Below, piece by piece: positions 53,476-64,000 of a stretch of 64,000 bases of DNA. Made by a program: the position numbers and the translations under genes. The stretch is from Streptomyces musisoli (lineage in GTDB: Bacteria; Actinomycetota; Actinomycetes; Streptomycetales; Streptomycetaceae). Where the stretch lies: assembly GCF_016741855.1 (NCBI RefSeq), contig NZ_JAERRH010000003.1:496001-560000 (forward strand), in the 5' to 3' direction. Positions within the stretch are counted from its first letter, which is position 1; each line of letters begins with the position of its first letter. The notes beneath the pieces were generated by a model. It was not told the origin of the DNA. It ran no database searches and saw only the letters and a list, made by a program, of their open reading frames with translations.

Positions 53476-54473
53476 TCCCCGACGTTAGCGGGTGGGTTGG
53501 CCGGTGAGTACTCCGGCGGGGACCAGCGCAGCGGCAGGGCGGCCGGGGTCCACCGGGCCTCGGTGAGGGTGAAGCGGACGGTGCGGGTGCCGTCGGGGGC
53601 GAACTCGGTGCGGGCCTCACCGGTGAGCTGGAGGGTGGTGCCCGTGTCCCAGTCGAGGAAGAGCAGGCCGGCCCGCCGGTCGGCGCGCAGGTTGCCGAGG
53701 CTCAGGAACATGGCGTTGCCCGAGTAGTCGGGCCAGGCCAGTTCGCACGGTGAGGTGACGCGGACGAATCCGGGGTCGCCGCCACGGTGGCTGACGTCGG
53801 CTCCGCCGGAGTGCACGGTGGCGAGGAAGAAGGTGTCCGCCGAGCGGATCGACTCCCGCGCGGCCCCGTCGAGTCCGGTCAGCCGACGGGGCGTGCCCGG
53901 TGTGCGGTCGGGGAGTGCCTCGTAGGCGTTCCTGCGCTGGATGTGTTTGGGGCAGTTGGAGAAGACCTGGTCCGCGGTGACGGCGAACCCGGTCGCCGTG
54001 GGGCGGAGGTGGCCGTTGAGGCGCATGCGGCGGCGGGTGCGCGGGTCGAGGGCGAGGGTGCCGACAGGGGTGCCGGGGGTGCTCAGGGCCCGGCCGAGCG
54101 GGTCCGGGCCGCCGTCCGGCCGCGCGTCGGACGTGGCCGGCCGGGCCCCCGCGGCGGTGGCCGCCCGCCGGGCACCGCCCCGCGGCTCTTCGGGCCGGTC
54201 CGGCCGCCGCCGGCCGGTGAGGTGGGCGGTGTTCACCGACATCTGCCGGGGGCCCGTCGCCCGCACGAAGCCCGGGGCGCCCGTGACGGCCGATGCCCAC
54301 ACCCGGCCCGTCCCCGGGTCCGCCGCGCCGATGACCAGGAGCGGCTGGAGTTCCAGGAAGGCCGCCGCGACCGGCTTGATGTCCTGGCCCAGGGAGCGCC
54401 CCACGTGGTCGGCGCGCTCACGGACGCCGACCAGGTCCTGCACGGCTCGCGAGCCCGCGTGGTACGTGCCCAT
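53460..54473 (-). CDS. Pyridoxamine 5'-phosphate oxidase-like FMN-binding protein
   Basis: This 337-residue protein has two parts. The N-terminal ~100 residues resemble a split-barrel flavin-binding fold (LVIGAADPGTGRVWASAVTG APGFVRA). The C-terminal ~190 residues contain a second PNPOx-like domain (ADTFFLATVHSGGADVSHRG then FVRVTSPCELAWPDYSGNAM). Proteins like this usually carry FMN or haem and act as oxidoreductases. The ATG at 54473 is 2 bp after the VOC stop. Residues ~100-135 form an Arg/Ala/Pro-rich linker. Confidence 0.8.
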   Translation of the reverse strand: MGTYHAGSRAVQDLVGVRERADHVGRSLGQDIKPVAAAFLELQPLLVIGAADPGTGRVWASAVTGAPGFVRATGPRQMSVNTAHLTGRRRPDRPEEPRGGARRAATAAGARPATSDARPDGGPDPLGRALSTPGTPVGTLALDPRTRRRMRLNGHLRPTATGFAVTADQVFSNCPKHIQRRNAYEALPDRTPGTPRRLTGLDGAARESIRSADTFFLATVHSGGADVSHRGGDPGFVRVTSPCELAWPDYSGNAMFLSLGNLRADRRAGLLFLDWDTGTTLQLTGEARTEFAPDGTRTVRFTLTEARWTPAALPLRWSPPEYSPANPPANVGECDVS

Positions 54474-54475
54474 GA

Positions 54476-54922
54476 CTAGAAGAAACCGCAGGTCGGGGCG
54501 GAGGCGTAGGGAGCCGGGGCGTCCTCGGCGCCGTGCGGCACGGAGATCTCCAGACGAGTGCCGTCCGGGTCGTGGAAGAAGATCCCGCCCGAGGCCGAGC
54601 CCTCGCGGTGGGCGACCACGCCGTCGTGGGCGAACTCCACCCCGGCCGCCCGCAGCGCCGTCTCGTACGCGCGGACCCGGTCCACCGAGTCGACGGTGTA
54701 GGCGAGGTGGTGCAGCCCGGCCCGCCCGCCGTCGTACGCCCCCTGCGCCTGCTGCCAGAGGGTGAGGACGGGCCGGTCGCCGCCGTCGCCGAGGAAGGCG
54801 TAGCGCCGGCCGTCCTCCTTGCCCTCGGCGAGCAGGGTGAAGCCGAGGAGGTCCCGGTAGAAGGCGAGCGAACGGTCGAGGTCGGTGACGTTCAGGCCGG
54901 TGTGGCTGGTGCGCAAGGTCAT
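54476..54922 (-). CDS. VOC superfamily (glyoxalase/dioxygenase) protein
   Basis: The 148-residue protein has two beta-alpha-beta-beta-beta modules. The metal-binding-type residues are visible: His in RTSHTGLNVTDLDRSLAFYR (residue ~8), His in LHHLAYTVDSVD (near 75) and Glu in DPDGTRLEISVP (near 128). It may be a glyoxalase, dioxygenase or antibiotic-resistance protein. GGGGAGAACC precedes the ATG at 54922. It is first in the operon with PNPOx-like and NUDIX genes, divergent from the CGNR regulator. Confidence 0.9.
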   Translation of the reverse strand: MTLRTSHTGLNVTDLDRSLAFYRDLLGFTLLAEGKEDGRRYAFLGDGGDRPVLTLWQQAQGAYDGGRAGLHHLAYTVDSVDRVRAYETALRAAGVEFAHDGVVAHREGSASGGIFFHDPDGTRLEISVPHGAEDAPAPYASAPTCGFF

Positions 54923-54960
54923 GGTTCTCCCCTTCGGCGTGCCTGCCCTCGCAGGCATGT

Positions 54961-55031
54961 CTAACCTTCGTCAATCACATTAGGGGGTTAGTTTCGCCGG
55001 CGTCAACCGGTCACGTACCCTTTACCGGTTA
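54961..55031. promoter_or_regulatory. Inverted repeats in the CGNR/VOC divergent promoter region
   Basis: CTAACC (54961) and GGTTAG (54986) form a pair 25 bp apart. A second pair, AACCGGT (near 55004) and ACCGGTT (near 55023), lies 20 bp downstream, the last running into another GGTTAG. These are plausible operators for the CGNR protein. Confidence 0.45.
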
Positions 55032-55049
55032 GCCGAGGAGGAGTGCCCG

Positions 55050-55610
55050 ATGCCCACCGCCCGCGATCCCCGCCCGCTCACCGGCGAGCCCCTCGCGCTC
55101 GACCTGCTCAACACCCGCTGGAACAGGGAGGGCGTCACCCAGGACCTGCTCGCGGACACGGAGGGTCTCGCGGTCTGGCTCGACAGCAACGGGCTGGCCG
55201 GAAATCACCGGGCCGACGCGGAGGTGCTGCGCCATCTGTGCACGGCGCGCGAGGCGCTCAGGACCGCCGTCGACGAGTCACCCCGGCGGGCGGCGCCGCT
55301 CGTGGACGCCGTGCTGGAGCACGGGCGCATCCGGGCCCGGCTGACCGCGAGCGGTCCGGCCGAGGAGCCCGAGTTCGCCGATCCGGCGTGGGCCCCGGCC
55401 TGGCTCGCCGCCCGGAACTACCTGGACCTGCTCACCCGGGCCCCGGAGCGGATCCGCACCTGCGCCGGCGGCGCCTGCATCCTGCACTTCTTCGACACCT
55501 CCCGGAACGGCACCCGCCGCTGGTGCTCGATGGCCGCGTGCGGCAACCGGGCCAAGGCGTCCCGCCATTACGCGCGTTCGAAGGAGATCGAAGGAGAACT
55601 GGGCAAATAA
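55050..55610 (+). CDS. CGNR zinc-finger (ABATE domain) regulatory protein
   Basis: The 186-residue protein has an N-terminal ABATE domain with GEPLALDLLNTRW (near 13-25) and a C-terminal zinc finger with four Cys: CAGGAC then CSMAACGNRAKASRHYAR. CGNR proteins are stress-associated transcription factors. GAGGAGGAG lies 8 bp before the ATG. Its divergent arrangement from the VOC/PNPOx/NUDIX genes suggests that it controls them. Confidence 0.88.
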   Translation: MPTARDPRPLTGEPLALDLLNTRWNREGVTQDLLADTEGLAVWLDSNGLAGNHRADAEVLRHLCTAREALRTAVDESPRRAAPLVDAVLEHGRIRARLTASGPAEEPEFADPAWAPAWLAARNYLDLLTRAPERIRTCAGGACILHFFDTSRNGTRRWCSMAACGNRAKASRHYARSKEIEGELGK

Positions 55611-55756
55611 CGGGCTATCCACGCCCGAACCGCTCAAATCCCATCGCGGGTTTTCCCCATACGTTCATCTCGTTTCGGTCAACGGTCCCCAAATTCCGGC
55701 GCCTTCGGTAAGGCTGAGCGCTCTCGTCCGCTCGTTCCTTTACCTGAGGGATGCCG

Positions 55757-58700
55757 ATGACCCACACCCCCGAGCGTGATCCCATATCCGGCCCGAGACG
55801 CCTGGCCCGCATAGCCGTGGCCGTGGGCGTGGTGGCCGCCCTCTCCGCGGCGGGGCCGGTACCCCTGGCCCTCGCCGCGGACACGCCGCCCGCCCCGGCC
55901 GCCGACCCCGGCGTCAAGTCCGCGCACGACAAACTCGGTTCGGACGACGCCGACGCGCTCGCCGAGGCCAAGGCCGACGGCGCCAAGAACATCACGATGA
56001 TGATCGCGACCGCCCCGGGGCAGACCGAGCAGGTCGCACGGGAGCTGGACGCGGTCAAGGGCGGCTCCGTGGGCCGCAGTTACGACAAGGTCGGCTACGT
56101 CCGCGCCACTGTGCCCACCGGCAAGGCCGACGCCGCCATCGAGGCGGCGGCGGGGCTCTCCTCGGTGCACGCCATCGACCTCAGGCAGGAGATCCAGCTC
56201 GACGACCCGACGCCCGCCGCGGACACCGCGGGCCGGTCCGGGAAGGCGGCGGGCACCTACCCGGCGCCGGGCAGGAACACCCCGGCGGAGAACCCGTACA
56301 ACCCCTCCTTCGAGACCGGTGCCGTCGACTTCGTCGAGAAGCACCCGAAGGCGGACGGCCGCGGCGTCACCATCGGCATCCTCGACTCCGGCGTCGACCT
56401 CGGGCACCCGGCGCTGCAGAAGACCACCACCGGCGAACGGAAGATCGTCGACTGGGTCACCGCGACCGACCCGATCATCGACAGCGACGGCACCTGGCGC
56501 CGGATGACCAACCCGGTCAGCGGGCCGTCGTTCAGCTACGGCGGCGTGAGCTGGAAGGCACCCGCGGGCGACTACCAGGTCAGCCTGTTCCGCGAGTCCG
56601 CCACGGCCGGCGGCGACGCCAAGGGCGACGCCAACCGCGACGGCGACACCACCGACGCCTGGGGCATCCTCTACGACCCGGCCGCCGGCACCGTCCGCGT
56701 CGACCTGGACAACGACTTCGACTTCACCGACGACACGCCGATGAAGCCGTACAAGGACGGCTACCAGATCGGGTACTTCGGCACCGACGACCCGAAGACC
56801 GACGTCGTCGAGCGGCAGCCGTTCGTCGTCCAGATCCGCAAGGACGTGCCCACCGACCCGTACGGCGGCGACTGGGTCGGCAAGAAGGCCGACTTCGTCA
56901 ACATCGGTGTCATCGAGTCCGAGCACGGCACCCACGTCGCCGGCATCACCTCCGCCCACGGTCTGTTCGGCGGGAAGATGAACGGCGCCGCCCCCGGCGC
57001 GAAGATCGTCTCCTCGCGAGCCTGCACCTGGACCGGCGGCTGCACCAACGTCGCGCTCACCGAGGGCATGATCGACCTCGTCACCAACCGCGGTGTCGAC
57101 ATCGTCAACATGTCGATCGGCGGCCTGCCGGCGCTGAACGACGGCAACAACGCGCGCGCCGAGCTGTACACCCGGCTCATCGACACCTACGGCGTCCAGC
57201 TGGTGATCTCCGCGGGCAACTCCGGCCCCGGCGCCAACACCATCGGCGACCCCGGCCTCGCGGACAAGGTGATCTCGGTCGGCGCCGCCATCTCCAAGGA
57301 GACCTGGGCCGCCAACTACGGCTCGGCCGTGGAGACCGAGTACGCCATGATGCCGTTCTCCTCGCGCGGCCCGCGTGAGGACGGCGGCTTCACCCCGACC
57401 CTGAGCGCGCCCGGCGCCGCCATCAACACCACCCAGACCTGGCTGCCGGGCTCCCCGGTCGCCGAGGCGGGCTACTCGCTGCCGGCCGGCTACTCGATGC
57501 TCCAGGGCACCTCGATGGCCTCCCCGCAGGCCGCCGGCGCCTCCGCGCTGCTGCTGAGCGCCGCGAAGCAGAAGGGCGTCGACCTCACGCCGGCCAAGCT
57601 GCGCACGGCGCTGACCTCGACCGCCGACCACATCAAGGGTGAGCAGGCGTACGAGGAGGGCGCGGGCCTCATCAACATCCCGGACGCGTGGTCGTCGATC
57701 AGGGACGACGCCTCCGCCCACGACTACACCGTCAAGGCGCCGGTCGACACCGCGATCGACTACGCCCTGAAGACCCCGGGCTTCGGCACCGGCCTCTACG
57801 ACCGTGAGGGCGGCCTGAAGGCGGGCCAGAAGAAGACGTACGACGTCACCATCACCCGCACCTCCGGCCCGGACAAGGCCGTCCGGCACGAGCTGCACTT
57901 CGAGAACAACGCCGGGCACACCTTCCGGATCGTCGGCGACGACGTCGTCCGGCTGCCGCTGAACCAGCCGGTGACCGTCAAGGTGCAGGCCGCCCCGAGG
58001 TCGGCGGGCATCAAGAGCGCGATCCTGGAGGTCGACGACCCGAGGACCGAGGGCATCGACAAGCAGGTCCTCTCCACCGTCGTGGTCTCGGCCCCGGTGC
58101 AGTACACCTACTCCGCCTCCGGTTCGGTGCAGCGCAACAGCACGCGGTCGTACTTCGTGACCGTGCCCGAGGGCGCGACGTCGCTGGAGGTCGCGATCGG
58201 CGGGCTGAAGGACAAGAGCCAGACCCGGTTCATCGCCATCCACCCGTACGGCGTCCCGTCCGACAACACCTCGACGCCGTACTGCTACAACAACTACCTG
58301 GACGGCAACGGCTGCAAGCCCGACGTGCGCTCGTACGCCGCCCCGCAGCCCGGCGTCTGGGAGGTCGAGGTCGAGGCGCGCCGCACCTCGCCGCTGCTGG
58401 ACAACCCGTACAAGCTGGACGTCACCGTCCTCGGCGCGGCCTTCGACCCGGAGACCGTGACCGTCCCCGAGGCCAAGGTCGGCACCCCGGTGACCGCCTC
58501 CTGGAAGGTGACCAACAAGTACGCCGCGCTGGACGGCAAGCTGGTCGGCGGCCCGCTCGGTTCCGCCAAGTCGGCCCGCCCGGCCATCAAGGAGGGCGAG
58601 ACGCAGACCACCACGGTGGCCGTCCCGGCCGGCGCGACCTCGCTCGACGTCGCCATCGGGGGCGTCTCCGACACGGCGGCCGACCTCGACCTGACGGTGT

Positions 58701-59062
58701 ACGACGCGTCCGGCAAGGAGGTCGGCAAGTCCGCCGACGGTGACTCGGAGGAGGCGGTCTCCGTGCCGTCCCCGGCCGCCGGCACCTACACCATCGCGGT
58801 CGCGGGCTACTCGGTGCCGTCCGGCTCGACCGACTACGACTACCGGGACGTGTTCTTCTCCACCGCGCTCGGTTCCGTCACGGTCGACGGCTCGGCCCCG
58901 GTCGACCTCGGCACGGGTGCGTCGGCGACGGTGACCGGTCAGGTCACGGCCGCCGCCGAGGCTCCGGCCGGCCGCGAGTTCTTCGGCCGGGTGCAGCTGG
59001 TGAACGCGCGCGGCACGGTCGCGGGCACCGGCAGCGTGAAGATCGGGAAGGTCACGCCGTAA
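55757..59062 (+). CDS. Large secreted S8 (subtilisin-type) serine protease
   Basis: The ~1101-residue protease has a signal peptide, then a propeptide (residues ~45-140) and the S8 catalytic domain: Asp210 in GILDSGVDLGHP, His390 in SEHGTHVAG and Ser586 in GTSMASPQAAG. About 180 residues separate Asp and His, much more than in subtilisin. The ~500-residue C-terminal part contains at least two prepeptidase-like beta domains (SLEVAIGGLKDKSQTRF and SLDVAIGGVSDTAADLDLTV). GAGGG is 6 bp before the ATG at 55757; the ATG at 55751 has no room for a ribosome binding site. Confidence 0.92.
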   Translation: MTHTPERDPISGPRRLARIAVAVGVVAALSAAGPVPLALAADTPPAPAADPGVKSAHDKLGSDDADALAEAKADGAKNITMMIATAPGQTEQVARELDAVKGGSVGRSYDKVGYVRATVPTGKADAAIEAAAGLSSVHAIDLRQEIQLDDPTPAADTAGRSGKAAGTYPAPGRNTPAENPYNPSFETGAVDFVEKHPKADGRGVTIGILDSGVDLGHPALQKTTTGERKIVDWVTATDPIIDSDGTWRRMTNPVSGPSFSYGGVSWKAPAGDYQVSLFRESATAGGDAKGDANRDGDTTDAWGILYDPAAGTVRVDLDNDFDFTDDTPMKPYKDGYQIGYFGTDDPKTDVVERQPFVVQIRKDVPTDPYGGDWVGKKADFVNIGVIESEHGTHVAGITSAHGLFGGKMNGAAPGAKIVSSRACTWTGGCTNVALTEGMIDLVTNRGVDIVNMSIGGLPALNDGNNARAELYTRLIDTYGVQLVISAGNSGPGANTIGDPGLADKVISVGAAISKETWAANYGSAVETEYAMMPFSSRGPREDGGFTPTLSAPGAAINTTQTWLPGSPVAEAGYSLPAGYSMLQGTSMASPQAAGASALLLSAAKQKGVDLTPAKLRTALTSTADHIKGEQAYEEGAGLINIPDAWSSIRDDASAHDYTVKAPVDTAIDYALKTPGFGTGLYDREGGLKAGQKKTYDVTITRTSGPDKAVRHELHFENNAGHTFRIVGDDVVRLPLNQPVTVKVQAAPRSAGIKSAILEVDDPRTEGIDKQVLSTVVVSAPVQYTYSASGSVQRNSTRSYFVTVPEGATSLEVAIGGLKDKSQTRFIAIHPYGVPSDNTSTPYCYNNYLDGNGCKPDVRSYAAPQPGVWEVEVEARRTSPLLDNPYKLDVTVLGAAFDPETVTVPEAKVGTPVTASWKVTNKYAALDGKLVGGPLGSAKSARPAIKEGETQTTTVAVPAGATSLDVAIGGVSDTAADLDLTVYDASGKEVGKSADGDSEEAVSVPSPAAGTYTIAVAGYSVPSGSTDYDYRDVFFSTALGSVTVDGSAPVDLGTGASATVTGQVTAAAEAPAGREFFGRVQLVNARGTVAGTGSVKIGKVTP

Positions 59063-59080
59063 CGGAGTGACACGAACGCG

Positions 59081-59113
59081 AGGGGCGGGCGTCCGGCCGG
59101 ACACCCGCCCCTC
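59081..59113 (+). terminator. Terminator downstream of the S8 protease gene
   Basis: Inverted repeat AGGGGCGGG-GTC ... GAC-CCCGCCCCT with a GC loop, 18 bp past the stop. The rest of 59063-59318 is GC-rich degenerate repeat sequence (CGGGCCCGG-type) with no gene. Confidence 0.75.
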
Positions 59114-59318
59114 TCCATGCCACCGCCCGGCCCGAGGCTCCGACGCCCCGCCCCCGGGCCCGGTCGCCAGGGCACCGCCCACTCCCCCGGCTCGGGGGGC
59201 TTCGTCCCTTCAGGGCCCGGGGCCTCGTCTCTCAGGGCTCGGGAGGGGGCGACTCCGGGCCCGGAAGAGGTGCGCCGCCTCCCGGCCCGGGAGGGTGTGA
59301 CTGCTCCTGGCTCGGGGC

Positions 59319-62604
<3,286 letters not shown>

Positions 62605-62620
62605 GTCACCCGAACGGCGC

Positions 62621-62652
62621 AGGGGCGGTCACGGTCAACGTGGCCGCCCCTT
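62621..62652 (+). terminator. Terminator downstream of asd
   Basis: Inverted repeat AGGGGCGG ... CCGCCCCT with an imperfect inner stem, 16 bp past the stop. Confidence 0.7.
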
Positions 62653-62769
62653 CCGCGTGACGGCGCAGGCCGAGGGCCGCCCACCACCGGCGTGCCGACG
62701 TCACCTACGTCCCCGTGGACCGGGGGTGCGCGGACCCGTACGGCCGGTCGCAGGGGCGGGAAAGCGGGA

Positions 62770-62797
62770 GGGGCGCCCGGTGTCGCACCGGACGCCC
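62770..62797 (-). terminator. Terminator downstream of the second aminopeptidase N gene
   Basis: Inverted repeat GGGGCG-CCGGTG, TCG loop, CACCGG-CGCCCC, 17 bp beyond the minus-strand stop at 62815. Confidence 0.75.
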
Positions 62798-62814
62798 CCC
62801 CCGCAGGCGTTCCG

Positions 62815-64000
62815 CTAGACGGCCGCGGCGTCCGCCGCCTGGGCCTTCAGGGCGCGCTCGATGCCCGAACGGGACTCCGAGACGAGCCGGCGCAGGGCCG
62901 CACCGGGCTCGGCGGCGGCCAGCCAGGTGTCCGTCTTGGCCAGGGTCTCCGCGGAGACCTGGACCGCCGGGTACAGGCCGGTGGCGATCTGCTGGGCCAT
63001 CTCGTGCGAACGGGAGTCCCAGACGCTCTTGAGGACCTCGAAGTACGTGTCCGCGTAGGGCGCGAGCAGCTCCCGCTGGTCGGACTGCACGAAGCCGCCG
63101 ATCACGGCCTCCTGCACGGCGTTGGGCAGCTTGTCGGACTCGATGACCGAGGCCCAGGCCTCCGCCTTCGCCTCCGCCGTCGGACGGGACGCGCGGGCGG
63201 TGGCCGCGTGCCGCTCACCGGCCGCCGTCCTGTCCCGCTCGTACTCGGCCGCGATCTCCGCCTCGTCGTACCGGCCGACGGCCGCGAGCCGCTCCACGAA
63301 CGCCCAGCGCAGCTCGGTGTCGACGGCCAGGCCCTCGACGGTCTGCGTGCCGTCGAGCAGCGCCTCCAGCAGGTCCAGCTGCTCCGGGGTGCGCGCGGTC
63401 GCCGCGAACGCCCGGGCCCAGGCCAGCTGGTGGTCGCCGCCCGCCTCGGCGGCGCGCAGGTGGGCCAGCGTGGCGTCGGTCCAGCGGGTCAGCAGCGACT
63501 CGCGGGTGGCCGGGTCGGCGTACAGGTCGATGGCCAGCTTGACCTGGCGGTGCAGGGACTGCACCACGCCGATGTCGGACTCCTTGCCGATGCCGGACAG
63601 CACCAGCGACAGGTAGTCGCGGGTGGCCAGCTCGGCGTCCCGCGTCATGTCCCAGGCCGACGCCCAGCACAGGGCGCGCGGCAGGGACTCCGCGAAGTCG
63701 CCGAGGTGCTCGGTGACGGTCCGCAGCGACTCCTCGTCGAGACGGACCTTGGCGTAGGACAGGTCGTCGTCGTTGAGCAGCACGACCGCCGGGCGGCGCC
63801 TGCCGCTCAGCTGCGGCACGGCCGTCAGTTCGCCGTCGACGTCCAGTTCGATGCGGTCGGTGCGCACCAGCTTGCCGCTCGCCTCGTCGTGGTCGTACAG
63901 ACCGATCGCGATGCGGTGCGGGCGCAGGGTCGGCTCGCCCTGGGCGCCGGCCGGCAGCGCCGGGGCCTCCTGGCGGACGGCGAAGGAGGTGAAGACCCCG
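62815..64000 (-). CDS. pepN: Aminopeptidase N, second paralogue (partial, 5' end outside window)
   Basis: Only the C-terminal ~394 codons are in the window; the frame is open to the right edge (VFTSFAVRQEAPALPAGAQG). The visible part is the ERAP1-like C-terminal domain (LCWASAWDMTRDAELATRDY; ALLDGTQTVEGLAVDTELRW; AVQEAVIGGFVQSDQRELLA) and matches the corresponding part of the M1 peptidase at 45417-47999 at many positions. The catalytic domain lies outside, so activity cannot be judged. Confidence 0.92.
   Translation of the reverse strand, partial: GVFTSFAVRQEAPALPAGAQGEPTLRPHRIAIGLYDHDEASGKLVRTDRIELDVDGELTAVPQLSGRRRPAVVLLNDDDLSYAKVRLDEESLRTVTEHLGDFAESLPRALCWASAWDMTRDAELATRDYLSLVLSGIGKESDIGVVQSLHRQVKLAIDLYADPATRESLLTRWTDATLAHLRAAEAGGDHQLAWARAFAATARTPEQLDLLEALLDGTQTVEGLAVDTELRWAFVERLAAVGRYDEAEIAAEYERDRTAAGERHAATARASRPTAEAKAEAWASVIESDKLPNAVQEAVIGGFVQSDQRELLAPYADTYFEVLKSVWDSRSHEMAQQIATGLYPAVQVSAETLAKTDTWLAAAEPGAALRRLVSESRSGIERALKAQAADAAAV

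Noticed and set aside
55679-59182. 1167-residue open frame antisense to the S8 protease
   Set aside because: Same third-position GC artefact; the plus-strand gene has a complete catalytic triad and signal peptide.

Overview
The window is a piece of a high-GC actinobacterial chromosome, almost certainly Streptomyces. Support comes from the strong third-position GC bias, many GTG starts, the gene order mreB-ndk-folC-valS-clpX-clpP2-clpP1-tig, twin clpP genes, a Nur-type box in front of sodF, a mycothiol-dependent nitroreductase-type protein and ECF sigma/membrane-partner pairs. No rRNA, CRISPR array, prophage or biosynthetic gene cluster is visible. Most of the window is conserved core chromosome with small accessory insertions.

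Layout. 1-5.5 kb (minus strand): the cell-wall elongation cluster mreB, mreC, mreD, mrdA (PBP2), rodA (cut by the window edge). 5.8-11.0 kb (minus): ndk, a DUF4233 membrane protein, folC and valS. 11.2-12.5 kb: two convergent genes for exported proteins. 12.7-17.4 kb (minus): the proteostasis block clpX, clpP2, clpP1 and trigger factor, with a ClgR-like operator before clpP1 and a terminator-like tandem repeat array behind tig. 17.6-17.9 kb: tRNA-Pro and tRNA-Gly. 17.9-24.7 kb: SHOCT and DUF6325 proteins, a receptor-like Ser/Thr kinase with PQQ-type repeats, a membrane acyltransferase, an HD protein and an RsbU-type PP2C phosphatase. 24.9-27.7 kb: an Eis-like acetyltransferase, a MITE-like element at its stop codon, a Nei-type DNA glycosylase and rpiB. 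28.0-31.9 kb: an APC permease, bioY and a ROK regulator.

32.0-37.0 kb is the most interesting module: a five-gene operon for taking up and cleaving organosulfur compounds (substrate-binding lipoprotein, permease, ATPase, flavin-dependent monooxygenase, TauD-type dioxygenase). A promoter-like sequence before it places the transcription start on the ATG of a 12-codon reading frame (MTPHTSCRTLCC) ending in Cys-Cys. This looks like a leaderless cysteine-sensing attenuator.

37.1-40.3 kb: a second APC permease with a PHO-box-like repeat, an internally deleted IS30-family element, and sodF directly behind it with a Nur box. 40.5-44.5 kb: an MMPL transporter and a two-component system. 44.6-48.0 kb: a thioredoxin-fold protein and aminopeptidase N. 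48.2-52.8 kb: an AbiEi/nuclease-like protein, a secreted SGNH hydrolase, a glycosyltransferase and a DD-peptidase-like serine hydrolase. 53.0-55.6 kb: a NUDIX/PNPOx-like/VOC gene group divergent from a CGNR regulator. 55.8-64 kb: a large secreted S8 protease, an ECF sigma factor (with an in-frame tandem duplication) and its predicted membrane partner, asd, and a second aminopeptidase N that runs off the right edge.
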